Assembly: GCA_028829895.1 (NCBI GenBank)
Contig: CM054181.1
Span: 66,083,259-66,147,258, forward strand
Source: Sinotaia quadrata
Taxonomy: Eukaryota > Mollusca > Gastropoda > Architaenioglossa > Viviparidae
Reading direction: 5' to 3'
Length of the DNA: 64,000 bases
A model generated the notes under the pieces. It had not been told where the DNA came from and made no database searches. It saw only the letters and a program-made list of their open reading frames with translations. The number at the start of each line of letters is the position of its first letter. Positions within the stretch are counted from its first letter, which is position 1. Below are positions 31,850 to 62,747 of the stretch, one piece after another. A program made the position numbers and the translations under genes.

Positions 31850-33468
31850 GACTGTCCATCTGTCCAAACACTTGTTGTGTTTGTCTTCCCCTTTAAATCT
31901 CGGCAATACACTAGACTGGAATCTATGTATGATCTATCTCTTTGATGACGTCAATCATTTTATGATGATGATTACGTAATGTTATTACTCGCTATCACTC
32001 ACGTCACTCCTTGATGTAAACAATAACAATGCCAAACAGAATCAAACCATGATTCCTTCTCTCAATCTCCTTCCAACACAGTCAAAAGTACTTGTGCTTT
32101 CCCCCAGTTCAACTACAAATCTCTCCGGTATCACAATGGAAATTTTAGATCGTTCGAAAATACTACAATATCTCGACCCTGTCGCAACCGTGTAATATCC
32201 TTTATTTTTATGAGTTTTGTTTTGTCCATCAATCTTATTCTTTCTTCTCTTCATATGTTAATACACATTTTAAGATATATACACTCCATCTTTATAAAAT
32301 TGAAGCTTGACAATGATGCATTCAATCACAGTAACTAATAAAAATTAGATGGTTTTGACTATTTATATTTTTTTCCGTTTCAATGATATATTGATTTTCA
32401 AAATAATTGAACAATTTTTTCTTCTTATTGTTATTTTTTTAAATGCATCACAGAACAAAACAATTCTAAATTGCACCCACCTCACTCCATACAATACACC
32501 TCTAGTTATCGGTTCAGTCCTGATCCAGCGGCCATCCTTTTTTTCATTACAAACTTCATTCGGATTGAAAGCTGTTTATATGCAGCAGAACAACAATCCA
32601 AGTTTCAAGAATGAAGGAAACAGTTGATATTACTTGAATATTGCTTATTAATGCACAAATTTATATCAAGAGGTGTATATGATGATAATTCAATCACTCT
32701 ACTCCATATGTGAAGGGCACAACGATAAAAAGACTGTTGCCAATCATCCGCCATTTTTCCCGTATCAAAGTTGTGTACATTAGTGATGGGCCTTTATAGA
32801 TACAAAGAACTGCTCTGACACATAGTGAATAAGAACGTGTAAGGTTATAAATAAATAAATGATTCGTCTATGAAGCGACAAATAAATTGCTAACTTACTG
32901 TGAGGAGTGAAAACATCACAAATATAACCACTGCAAATGTACTTAATTTTTTCCATTTAACAAGTGTATATATGCTGAGCGTCTAATGAAAAGAAAAAAC
33001 TGCTCTAATGATGAGAAAGAAACATCGAAAATAAAAACAAAACAACCGCGAACAACATGAAACCAAGAAAATTAAAATCCTGTTGCAATCAGTCACGTTG
33101 CAGCAACACAGGAAGAATCCTTTAAAAATGCCCCATTGGCGGTTATGTTGTATCGCGATCATAGGTAAGCACAGAAGAAGCCGGAAAGTTTCATTCTCTT
33201 TAAGTTTTATATATATATATATTACTGTCTAGGAGCGACAGTTTTGTTGACATTTCACACCTTATACCATTTCCTCCAATCTTTCTAATTTTAAATAGTC
33301 TCAAGTCACATTCCTCCAAAGATTTTCTTTTTTCTTCTAATATTTACCTCCATCCTTCCCCTGTCACCGAATTTAATGCACCGAATAATTCACGGAGCTG
33401 AGTGAGGAAGAAATACTTACCCAGCGCGAAAGTTTAACACGACTGACGTACTTCTTTCTGCGAGTCAT
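25659..33468 (-). CDS. Carbohydrate sulfotransferase-like gene, copy B (5 exons)
   Basis: Coding parts 33468-33421, 31737-31632, 30594-30423, 28545-28330 and 26274-25659 on the minus strand total 1158 bases, 385 residues plus stop. This is the most compact copy; intron 1 is only 1.7 kb because the block carrying retroelement ORF1 in A and C is missing. Domain plan as copy A: basic tail, signal anchor, SYARSGSTF, YLVRDPRA. Exon 2 has one extra codon and a more basic pre-anchor stretch (MRVRRRNR). Exon 4 has ECQMF where A and C have ECQMG. An extra in-frame ATG five codons upstream (ATG TTT GTC CAC CAG), created by one base change relative to A and C, lies after an in-frame TGA, so translation may start at 33483. 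No interrupting stop. Substrate not predictable. Confidence 0.88.
27281..27527. repeat. 31-bp minisatellite in copy B intron 4
   Basis: About eight units of the same 31-bp repeat as in copy A; absent from C and D. Confidence 0.9.
28330..28545 (-). CDS. Copy B exon 4: middle of catalytic domain
   Basis: 216 bases, phase 2 in and out, fully open (TTFTPPRELNLS ... DMYLNLPR). Contains NLS, a possible N-glycosylation sequon also present in copy C but changed in A (KLS). Confidence 0.88.
30423..30594 (-). CDS. Copy B exon 3: 5'-phosphosulfate-binding motif
   Basis: Same splice sites and length as copy A exon 3; carries VSYARSGSTFVSYIL and FFFFEPLRP. Differs from A at one residue before the end (RSTLGQD for RSTRGQD). 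Confidence 0.92.
31370..31446. mobile_element. Right-end stub of the ZBED-type hAT (copy B intron 2)
   Basis: Same stub and same ACTCCT/AAAATG junction as in copy A, implying that A and B share one deletion. Confidence 0.75.
31632..31737 (-). CDS. Copy B exon 2: signal anchor
   Basis: Acceptor GCAG|ACAGTGAAAAAG, donor CTACAG|GTATAT followed by a TA run. Codes TVKKMRVRRRNRV then FIVLVCSPLLLYLLV. One codon longer than in A and C. Confidence 0.85.
31797..31842. repeat. CT microsatellite (copy B intron 1)
   Basis: About 22 CT units in the place where A and C have TCTA arrays, about 60 bases upstream of the exon 2 acceptor. Confidence 0.95.
31880..33330. other. Copy B intron 1
   Basis: The first 360 bases match 20110-20480, upstream of the exon 1 region in A. 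About 32260-33320 is specific to B, AT-rich, with no recognised gene. Confidence 0.6.
33421..33468 (-). CDS. Copy B exon 1: start codon and basic tail
   Basis: Codes MTRRKKYVSRVKLSRW, then CGCTGG|GTAAGTA. Relative to copy A, two of three base changes are synonymous (ACA/ACT, CTG/CTT) and one is Gly to Arg. A second in-frame ATG lies 15 bases upstream. Confidence 0.75.
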
Positions 33469-33800
33469 CTGGTGGACAAACATCCGTACTCAGACGACCT
33501 ATCCACGCAGAGCCGGAAGGAAAGCTCTTGGTTACACAAACACAAAAATGGAAATGGCACGCGCTCATCCGCATGTATGTCACGTGCTCTCAGGTTTCAG
33601 CACCCACCGATTGCGGGGGAACTCGTTTCTTTTGGAGCATCGTTTCTGTAAACCGCAGGCGACCAGCACCCGAGACCTCGATGGATTTCATTGAAGTCTG
33701 GCAACTGCTTCCTAGCACCAACGAACGTCGAATGAAAGGAGACTTTCGGCAGTTAATTAAAGATCGGCGAAAACCGCTCTAGTTTCAATTTCTGCAGCGC
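33469..33800 (-). promoter_or_regulatory. Putative promoter/5'UTR of copy B
   Basis: Uninterrupted version of the CpG-enriched upstream block: CACGTG near 33582, then the TCTTTT/GGAGC junction at 33628-33638 where copies A and C carry a MITE. It serves as the empty site for that insertion. Confidence 0.4.
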
Positions 33801-34574
33801 GAAAAAGAGCAACGTAAGAGGCAACCCTAAGCCTCACGCAATAGGGACGAATGCGGCCGTCGATTTTAATTATATCGATTTTAAAAAAATAAAATTTAAA
33901 GAATTTCATTTGCCTCAAAATCCTGCAATGACGATATCGTTTTTGTTATTAAGGTATCTCTTTTAAGGAACAGACGTCACAGCCGATACATTTCTATTAA
34001 TTAATCTTATTTAAACACAATTATTAACACGACAATTTACCAGAATAAATGATAAACAGTCGATGTCTTGAGTATGTTTTTTTTTAAAACAATAAACTGT
34101 AAAAAAATAATCAAACCTCAAAGGCAATTTTCATAAGGTACACGTACAGATAATATAATCGCTAAGACACAATAAATCGGTTTTATAATCATAAACGACA
34201 AACCCAATTATTAAGTAGATTAGTACGAAGATGATCATGGCATGAACCTTTAACCTTTAACACTAACAATTCAATTCTATCGCATGCATTTTATTTTAAG
34301 GAATGCATTTATGTCAGGCAACAAGTATGAAGACTATTTAGAAATATCTCACTGAAAACTTTTACAAAGTAAATTAGAATGATTACAACTCGATAACGAT
34401 AATACTCGATATATTTTCTTTTTAAGCGACTGGCGGATGTGACGTCAGTGTTTATTTATAGATGTTTTGTGCAAGTGATAGTCTGCATGTGGGGGTGTTT
34501 ACGAGACAGTGACATATATGTAGAGTTTAAATGAATCTATCGTACGAGATAAAAACACAAAACGCATACAGGAA

Positions 34575-34680
34575 CATACACAAGCAAACACATACACACA
34601 TACATACATACATATATACAGACACACATATACACACATGCACACACTCACACAGACACAAACATACACAGACAAAAAAA
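34575..34680. repeat. CA-rich microsatellite (B unit)
   Basis: Inverted counterpart of the GT-rich tracts in the A and C units. Confidence 0.88.
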
Positions 34681-34964
34681 CGTCAAACGCTCGCTCTCTT
34701 TAATGCCGGAAAAAGCAAACATTCACTTCACGATCAAACTCTAGTATTAACAGAACTTACCAAAAGGTCCACAATAAATTGAATAAAGAGTTAACAAGAA
34801 TTTATTTTAAATATGTGGGCCTACTTTCACACGGCTGTTAGTCATTCACCCAGAAACATCCACACATAACATTCATGGGGTGGGGAACCAGAGCAATGAA
34901 ATGATGAATAAAGAAAAAATAATAAATTAAACAATGTAAACAGAGGTGATAAACGCGACAATCA

Positions 34965-35345
34965 ATGGGATCTAATTGTCATGGCCTTATGGTACTTTTA
35001 TTCTTAATAATCAAACAGCAACATCTCAAGAATGGGATCTAATTGTCATGCCTTATTCTATGTTTCTTCTAATCAATCAAACAGCAACATAAGTAGAATG
35101 AGATCTAATTGTCATGACCTTATGGTACGTTTCTTCTGATCAATCAAACAGCAACATCTCAAGAATGGGATCTAATTGTCATGGCCTTATGGTAGTTTCT
35201 TTTGAACAATCAAACAGCAACATCACTAGAATGGGATCTAATTGTCATGACCTTATGGTATGTTTCTTCTGATCAATCAAACAGCAACATCGCTAGAATG
35301 GGATCTAATTGTCATGGCCGTATGCTATGTTTCTTCAGGATTGTT
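34965..35345. repeat. ~64-bp minisatellite, inverted (B unit)
   Basis: Reverse complement of the arrays at 23930 and 60365, within the inverted segment. Confidence 0.92.
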
Positions 35346-36984
35346 GAAAGAAACTGCACGCATATTGGTTGAAGTCGTTCTTAAAGATAGTTGATGAAAC
35401 TCAGTATCTTGGTTGTAAGAAAATCGAAAGGTCAGGAAAAGGAATGCTGTCCAGTTTGTCTCTAGTGGCTTTTACATTGTCTTGGAAAACAGTTGCTTAT
35501 TGATTTGGTATACTGCATTTGTTTATCATGAGTCATGAGTGGTGAAGATGTATGTTTGCCGTTAATTTATTTGCGATGTAAAGAAACTCTCTAATTTTGT
35601 TTTGTGGATTTTGCTGAACAAACAATATTTGTAACATTCTTTTGGCTCCTTGATAAATTTCAACTATGATGATTAGATCTGATTACACCCACAATATTTC
35701 ATGCCTTCTCTTTTGGCACAGAAGACTTGATAACTTACATTTCTGTGCAACTAACTGTTAGATTATAGGGCAAATTGCTAAGCAGAGAACACAGGGCGAG
35801 ATGTAACTGTTCGACAGTGAGATTTTTCATTATGTTTATTTTGTGATCTAACGCCATTGAGGACCATGGACAGACAGATTACCAAAAGGAACAAAATGAT
35901 GCCTGTGTGATCTGGTGTATATTCAAGACAGACAATAATGGAAATCAGACAACCACCTTCAGACATATACTTTGTCCCAATCTAATGTGTGGCTATTTCT
36001 ATGGCTGGCATGCTGACAGACAAAGTTTAAAAAATATTATGCGATTCTAAGAGTTTTACACATCAGGATCTTTGAGTCAGTCAAAATGAAAGTGTATATA
36101 TCTTAAAATCAGTAATTGGACGCTGATAGAATTACAGAATTCAAAAAGTGCAGGAAATTATAATAGGAACAGAAATTTTTTTAAATAAAAAATTGAATTA
36201 TTAAAAAGGTATTCAAAAAATTATTTTTTATAAGAACTACTTGCCAGTTTGTTTAAGAATGTTTATGCTAATTCTCAGTTTGTCTAGGAGTGTCCATCTG
36301 TAGAGTTGTAGTGTCCGAGAATGGAATTTAGACGATGTCCGAATGTCTTTGTGCGATAAAGAAGATGGTATTAGAAAATGACATTAACATGGCGACGTGA
36401 GAGCAGGCAGTACTGAAGAGGGCACAGTAACTGTTTCTTCCTAGAGTGCCGGAAACGAAACGTTATGATCGTGGTGACAGAGTGTACCAAATTAAAATAA
36501 GTTTTGGTGGAAAACGTTATGGAGAAAAAAGCCATAGTGATTTTGGTGAGCCAAACTAAAATTAATACGATCGGAAAATCTCACCATAGCGAAGATGTCA
36601 GAACTCGCCCAACTGAAAGCAATTTTGGCCAGAAAAAAAATCACTATATCTACTTGTGCATAATAAAATAAAGCATTTTTTGGTCACAGGAATGGTCATT
36701 CGTATCACTACCCATTTCCTCTGGACATATTTGAACAAGTAATTACTGATACACCTTGCTATGGGAGATAATTTCGCCCTTACACCTCCAACTATTCAGG
36801 AATATATTTAACATGTATAGGCTTACACATTCAAATTTAAAAAATAAAGACCCAACAACAAACTGACTGGTTTAGAAGAAGAAATAATTTATTTTGGCAA
36901 GATTTTATAATAGCACACAACAGTACAAAATAAATTTCTTGAAGTATTAAGTTGTAATGTAAGCACATGTGCTTTTGAAACTGA

Positions 36985-37300
36985 AAATGAAGGAGATAGA
37001 TAAATAGATAGACAAGAATATAGATAGACAAACAGATAGATAGACAAGCAAATAGATAGAAAGACTGATAGATAGACAAACAAATAGAACTGCAGACAGA
37101 TAGACCAGCAAATAGACTGAGAGATAGACATACAAGCAAATATACAGGTAGAATGGTAGATGGACAGACAGAAATCAATTAGATAGGCAGAGAGACAGAT
37201 AGATAGACAAGTGGACAGACAGACAGACAGATAGAGAAGCAAATAAATGGGCAGATAGATAGACAGACAAAGCAAATAGATAGGCAGATAGATAGGAGAG
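36985..37300. repeat. Diverged GATA/GACA tract
   Basis: Interrupted GATAGACA-like repeats. Confidence 0.9.
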
Positions 37301-37679
37301 AGAAATATATAATGATTAATTATATAATAAACAGTTTGCGAAAAGCTATCATATAAGCACATTTTATATAATATTTTTTATTATATATTTTATAAAATTA
37401 AACAGTAAAGATTTTTTTTAAAATGCCGAACACGAAATGGTACTTGTTTACTTTACATTGTAAAAATGATGACATAAGCAATACTAATTAATACAGATTT
37501 AAATTATGCTAATAATTTGTTTCACTCTCTTGGCTGGAGAGGGGTTAAAAATGAAAATTTAGGGATTTGAAATTTGTATTATTTATAGACATTGCTTCTT
37601 GCAAGTTGGGTAATGATAGTTTTAAGTAAATATTTATATCTTTGCCATCACACGATAACGGTTAACACAAGTGCAAACA

Positions 37680-37960
37680 CGCTTATGCGCCTTTTGTTGT
37701 TTGCCTCTGTCAACTTTTCTTTTAGAAATGAAGTTCATCTTTCATTCCTCATGCGCCTTTTGTTGTTTGCCTCTGTCAACTTTTCTTTTAGAAATTAAGT
37801 TCATCTTTCATTCCTCCTGCGCCTTTTGTTGTTTGCCTTTCTCAACTTTTCTTGTAGAAATGAAGTTCGTCTTTCATTCTTCATACGCCTTTTGTTGTTT
37901 GCCTCTCTCAACTTTTCTTTTAGAAAGGAAGTGCGTGTTTCATTCTTCATACGCACGCAC
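37680..37960. repeat. 65-bp minisatellite, 4 copies
   Basis: Units around GCGCCTTTTGTTGTTTGCCT and TTAGAAATGAAGTTCATCTT. Confidence 0.92.
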
Positions 37961-38537
37961 TCACATGCGCAAACAAATGTTGAGACTTCGCTATTTTGTC
38001 GAAGACGGAAAGATAGATACTGATTAAATACCCCACTAATCAAAATAATGCAATCTAATGGAAGTTAACACCCCCTATTATCTATTTTACTTTGACAAAA
38101 ATCTTTACTTCAACTAAATGACCCTATTCTTCATCATTTCACCTTGACCTTAACCTTTATTTGAAGATGAAGAGAATTTTTCACTTGAAGACGATGTTAT
38201 TTTCATTGTGAAAGATGACGTGAATTTTCACTTGAAGATGACGCGAAGATTTGCTTGAACCTGACCTAAATAGCTTGACCCCTTTGTTTTGCTGAAATTG
38301 AACTTGACATTGAACTTCAGAGTCGCAAACCTTTTAACACGAAACAATTTTCACACATAGAAGTATTGATCATTTGAATGTTAGACACATTTATGATTAT
38401 TAAAACATGAGTTCAATATTGATCTTCTCGAATAATTGTTTACCAGTTTTCTAGCACAGAGTTCAAGTTCTATATATAAGAAAAACTTTTCTAAGCAGAC
38501 ACCCATGAATCAAGAATCAAATCACATCACACACAGA

Positions 38538-57548
<19,011 letters not shown>

Positions 57549-57706
57549 CTGGTGGACAAACAACCGTACTTAGCCGACTATCCACGCAGAGCCGGAAGGA
57601 AAGCTCTTGGTTACACAAACACTAAAAATGGAAATGTCACGCTCTCATCCGCATGTGTGTCACGTGCTCTCAGGTTTCAGCAGCCACCGATTGCGGGGGA
57701 CTCGTT
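57549..57706 (-). promoter_or_regulatory. Putative promoter/5'UTR of copy C
   Basis: Nearly identical to the copy A block, including CACGTG near 57661. Its distal part resumes after the MITE, at about 57917. Confidence 0.4.
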
Positions 57707-57712
57707 TCTTTT

Positions 57713-57910
57713 AGGCCAATTTAGGGTGACCCGTCAAATGCGCGAACGACAAATGCACGCCTCGACAAATGCGCGATAGGGTTAGGTTTAGGGTTAGGTT
57801 AGGGTTAGGAATAGGGTTATAATTAGGGGTTAGGGTTAGAGTTAGGGACAGAACGCGTCGTCGCGCTTTTGTCCATCGCGATTTTGTCGGCGCGCATTTG
57901 TAGGTGAACC
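57713..57910. mobile_element. Telomere-motif MITE (copy C promoter)
   Basis: Same element as in copy A without the hAT MITE; TCTTTT repeats at 57707-57712 and 57911-57916. Core GGGTTA array about 57778-57845. Positions 57709-57726 carry the altered hAT target site. Confidence 0.75.
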
Positions 57911-58432
57911 TCTTTTGGAGCATCGTTTCTGTAAACCGCAGGCGACCAGCACCCGAGACCTCGATGTATTTCAGGTGAAGTCTGGCAACTGCTTCCTAGC
58001 ACCACCGAACGTCGAATGAAAGGAGACTTTCGGCAGTTAATAAAAAAAGAAGAAGAAAAGATCGATGAAAACCGCTCTAGTTTCAATTTCTGCAGCGCGA
58101 AAAAGAGCAACGTAAGAGGTAACCCTAAGCCGCACGCAATAGGGACGAATGCGGTTTTCGATTTTAATTATATCGATTTTTTTTAATTTAAAGAATTTCT
58201 TTTGCCTCAAAATCCTGCAATGACGATACAGTTTTTGATGTTAAGGTATCTCTTTTAAGGAACAGAAGTCACAGCAGTTACATTTCTATTAATTAATGTT
58301 ATTTAAACAAAATTATTAACACGACAATTTACCGGAATAAAGTAAATTAGAATGATTACAAATATTGTTTGTTCAGGAAAATCCACAAAACAAAATTAGA
58401 GTTTCTTTACATCGCAAATAAATTAGCGGCAG

Positions 58433-60141
58433 TGTAGCAGAGTCAAGACAAATTATACTTGACCTCTTAACCCGTTTTCGTTTAAATTCGTTATTTTCCT
58501 TGTTTGGATGCAGTTCTTTGTAAGAGTGACATAATCGTCATGCTCTGATACACACACCTTATTCATAAGGGAGAGAGAAAACTCACTCCAGTTATGTAAC
58601 ATTTAAGACAATGGCCGATTGTAGGTCGAACCAAGCGTTATCACGTGACTAATAATTCGCGCCATAAATTCGTATACTCCTTTAAATACTCTGATCGCAC
58701 TATAGACATGCATTCACGAGGAAAAGGACAGACTGATGCGAGCGTCTAAGTCATCTGAAATTCCATAAATCACGTGAGGGCCCACTCCTATCATACTGTT
58801 GTATTGAACAAGGTAACATATCGATTTCTTAAAATATTGTTTGTATTTCCATTTAAGTTATCGTTGTGCGAATTTATGCATTTTATTGTTGCAGGAGTTG
58901 TATTATTGCAATTTTCTCCAAAACATGTGGCTTGATAAAAGTGTGGCTAAGTTGAAATGTTACATCCTTTAAAGTAATTGTTAAATTGAGAAACAATAAT
59001 TTTGTAAACTTAAAAATAACTGAATTGTATCACAGAACGTCTGTGCACGTTTTTGTAAATTTCTTGTTAACAATTTAAATTCATTTTGCATGTATTATAT
59101 TGGTGTAATTGTAAAGCGCATATGCATGATTTTTTAATTGTATTTTTGGCTTTCTTCTTATTGAATTTCATTTGTAAAATGTAATGCTTCCTTGAAATTC
59201 ATAAGTCTCATGCATACATTAATTGTAAAAACGCACATGCGTGACCGCATTGTATCTTTATTATATATTTAAATATTAATGTCTAAAGATACAAAATGGT
59301 CGAGGAATAAGCTATGCTATTGTCAACCACATGTATTGGATTGCGAAACCATGAGAACTATCACTCATAGGAATTCATTTATTTCCAGAGCGGGTTTCTT
59401 GGTCTTTGTCTGAAGTATTCCTTCTGACGTCTTGGTCTTTCTTCATCATCGTAAAATTCACCACCCAGTGAACTGGCCTGTATATTGCTTCGATTGGTGT
59501 CTAGCAATTGGCTGAGTCTGAACTCCTGATGCAATTCAGAGGAGGGGTGTAATTAATGAAAGACTGTTGACCACGTTGGTGATAACTAGGCCATTGAGTC
59601 CGGTAATCCAACAGGAATTTCGTTGGGGACCACGTGCTTCATTTATCGTCGCTATTTGGATAACCAGCTAAGTGCAAGGAGTGGTGTACTTGAACTAAAT
59701 AAACTCTATCTGCAATCTATTCGAACACTTTGTGTGTTAGACAAATAGCATAGTATTAGGAGACTTAATATCGTCTGAATCTTGAATATCTTATGTTATT
59801 TGATAAATTTTATTAAATTCATTTTTACCTTGTTAATCAATTATTGCAGTTGGTTATTTATGCAAATAGACCAATAGGATTGGGTAGGGGCGAATGAGTC
59901 GAGAAAAAGGAGATTTAATGCATAATTAATAATAATTGTTTAACGTTTCCCAGTCCGTGCTTTGTACACAAGTTTGCCTGTCTATACATTTGTTGGCTTA
60001 AACTACAAGCGTTAAATTTGATCAGACTGAAGGGTGAATTTGAGCAGCCAGTCTGTTGTCAGAATAGGAGGAGCGAATTTTAATTAACATAAATTCTAAA
60101 TTCTGAAACAGGGTCTATAAATAAATACTGGACACGTAACA
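58433..60141 (+). mobile_element. Solo LTR, 1.7 kb (between copies C and D)
   Basis: Duplicate of the LTR at 21999, with a perfect 5-bp target duplication GGCAG (58428-58432, 60142-60146). Lies about 0.9 kb upstream of copy C exon 1. Confidence 0.85.
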
Positions 60142-60364
60142 GGCAGAAATACATCTTCACCACTCATGACTCATGATAAACAAATGCAGTATACCAAATC
60201 AATAAGTAACTGTTTTCCAAGATAATGTAAAAGCCACTAGAAACAAACTGGACAGCATTCCTTTTCCTGACCTTTCGATTTTCTTACAACCAAGATACTG
60301 GGTTTCATCAACTATCTTTAAGAACTACTTCAACCAATATAGTTGCAGTTTCTTTCAACAATCC

Positions 60365-60740
60365 TGAAGAAACATAGCATAGGCCATGACAATTAGATCC
60401 CATTCTAGTGCTGTTGCTGTTTGATTGATCAGAAGAAACATAGCATAAGGTCATGACAATTAGATCCCATTCTAGAGATGTTGTTGTTTGATTGATCAGA
60501 AGAATACCATAAGGCCATGACAATTAGATCCCATTCTAGAGATGTTGCTGTTTGATTGATCAGAAGAAACATAGCATACGGCCATGACAATTAGATCCCA
60601 TTCTAGAGATGTTGCTGTTTGATTGATCAGAAGAAACATAGCATAAGGCCATGACAATTAGACCCCATTCTAGTGATGTTGCTGTTTGATTGATCAGAAG
60701 AAATGTACCATAAGGCCATGACAATTAGATCTCATTGTCA
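60365..60740. repeat. ~64-bp minisatellite, 6 copies (C unit)
   Basis: Same repeat as 23930-24305. Individual units differ in order between the two arrays. Confidence 0.93.
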
Positions 60741-61124
60741 TGGTTATCACCGCTCTTTACATTGCGTAATTTTATTATTTTTTATTTATTCATCATTTCA
60801 TTGCTCTGGTTCCCCACCCCATGAATGTTATGTGTGGATGTTTCTGAGTGAATGACTAACAGCCGTGTGAAAGTAGGCCCAAATATTTAGAATAAATTCT
60901 TGTTAACTCTTTATCAAGAGTTTGGCTTTCTTTGTTGACTTTTTTGGTAAGTTCTGTTAATATTAGAGTTTGGTCATGAAGTGAATGTTTGCTTTTCCCG
61001 GCATTAAAGAGAGCGAGCGTTTGTCGTTTTTTAAAAAAAATCCCCATCCATGAATGAGAATAAACTCAGTTTAATTTTAAAATATAACAAATATGTTTCT
61101 ATTACTTTCTGTTCTCATGCTGCT

Positions 61125-61312
61125 GTTTGTGCGTGTATGTGTGTCTGTGTGTATGTGTGTGCCTCTATGTTTGTGTGTGTATGTGTTTGCCTGTGAGTAT
61201 GTCTGTGTATGTGTGTGCCTGTGTGTGTGCATGTGTGTATATGTGTGCCTGTATATATGTATGTATGTGTGTATGTGTTTGCCTGTGTGTGTGCCTGTAT
61301 GCGATTTGTGTT
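61125..61312. repeat. GT-rich microsatellite (C unit)
   Basis: Counterpart of 24690-24890. Confidence 0.9.
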
Positions 61313-62131
61313 TTTGTCTCGTACGATAGGTTCTTTTAAACTCTACATATACGTCAAAAACACCCCCACACAGGCAGACTATCACTTGCACAAAACATAT
61401 ATAAATAAACACTGACGTCACATATCCGTAGGTCGCTTAAAAAGAAAATATATCGAGTATTATCATTCTTTTGGCTCCTTGATAAATTTCAAATGTGGTG
61501 ATTAGATCTGATTACACCCACAATCTTTCCACGCCTTCTCTTTTGGCACAGAAGACCTTTTAACGTACATTTCTGTGCCACTAACTGCTAGCCTATGGGG
61601 CAAATTGCTAAGCAGAGAACACAAGGAACAGAAAATTATTTTTTTATTAAAAAAATATTATTAAAAAATTATTAAAAATTATTTTTTTATAAGAACTACT
61701 TGCCAGTTTTCTGAAGAATTTTTATGCTAATTCTCAGTTTGTCTAGGAGTGTCCATCGGTAGAGTTGTAGTGTCCGAGAATGGAATTATGACGATGTCCG
61801 AATGTCTTTGTGCGATAGAGAATGTGGTGTTAGGAAATGACATTAACATGGCTTGACCCTGACCTAAATAACTTGACCCCTTTGTTTTGCTGAAATTCAG
61901 ACATTGAACTTCAGAGTCGCAAACCTTTTAACACGAAACAATTTTCACACATAGAAGTATTGTTCCTTTGAATGTTAGACACATTTATGATTATTAAAAC
62001 ATGAGTTCAATATTGATCTTCACGAATAATTCTTTACCGGTTTTCTAGCACAGAGTTCAAGTTCTATATATAAGAACATATTTTCTAAGCAGACATCCAT
62101 GAATCAAGAATCAAGTCACCTCACACACAGA

Positions 62132-62747
62132 TCACAAAGTCCTAAAGACGTGAACAGGTTCCGTCAGCGAGATATTTAAATTCCTCAGTAAGAATTCATC
62201 CCTTACGGGCCTGTACCCTAACAGACGATAGACGTTGATGCAGCTCAAGTCTGTCCGCAACACTCTCTCTTGTTCGATTTTCTCACGCCAGGAGTTGGAA
62301 GTTTTCTTTGAACTTTTTCGGTATATGTTGTATTCATCAGAATCTTTAACAAATGATGTCAACCGTCTGACGAAACTCAACACGCGATCCGTCAAATTAA
62401 GGCCCAACCCATTATATAGCCTTTTCGTCCAATCCAGAGGACTCTCTGAGATGTCTTCGTAGCGAACCGCCATAAAGCGACCAGGAAACTGCTTCCGGAT
62501 CAAAAGCGCATGCGCGACGTCGTCCTCAACCATAGGACAGAAATCTTCCGGCAATTGAGCGTATCCGAAATTCTTCTGCTGCGAGAAAAGCGTAGCACGA
62601 GGATCTCGCACCAGATAGATAAGGTGAAGGTCAGCATACTTTCTCATGAGACCATAAACTGCTCTTAAAGGTAACCGAATGGTTTTAATCAAGCGGATAT
62701 GCTTGCTTTGACACAGTTTCCAGAAGTCTACAAGACACTGAAGGTAC
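62132..62747 (-). CDS. Copy D exon 5
   Basis: Acceptor TTTCTGTACAG|GTACCT; 616 bases to the stop. AVYGLMRKYAD replaces AVFGLMRKYAD, otherwise very close to B and C. Confidence 0.92.

Larger units (their letters stand above)
34389..35630. repeat. Inverted spacer segment (B unit)
   Basis: Reverse complement of the part of the A/C spacers between GATTACAA (near 21930) and ATTCTTTTGGCTCC (near 25033), without the solo LTR. It carries the 64-bp minisatellite and a CA-rich tract (GT-rich in A and C). Direct orientation resumes at ATTCTTTTGGCTCC. Confidence 0.85.
36400..38040. other. Spacer between copies B and C
   Basis: Unassigned AT-rich sequence with a diverged GATA/GACA tract (36985-37300) and a 65-bp minisatellite (37680-37960). 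No gene seen. Confidence 0.6.
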
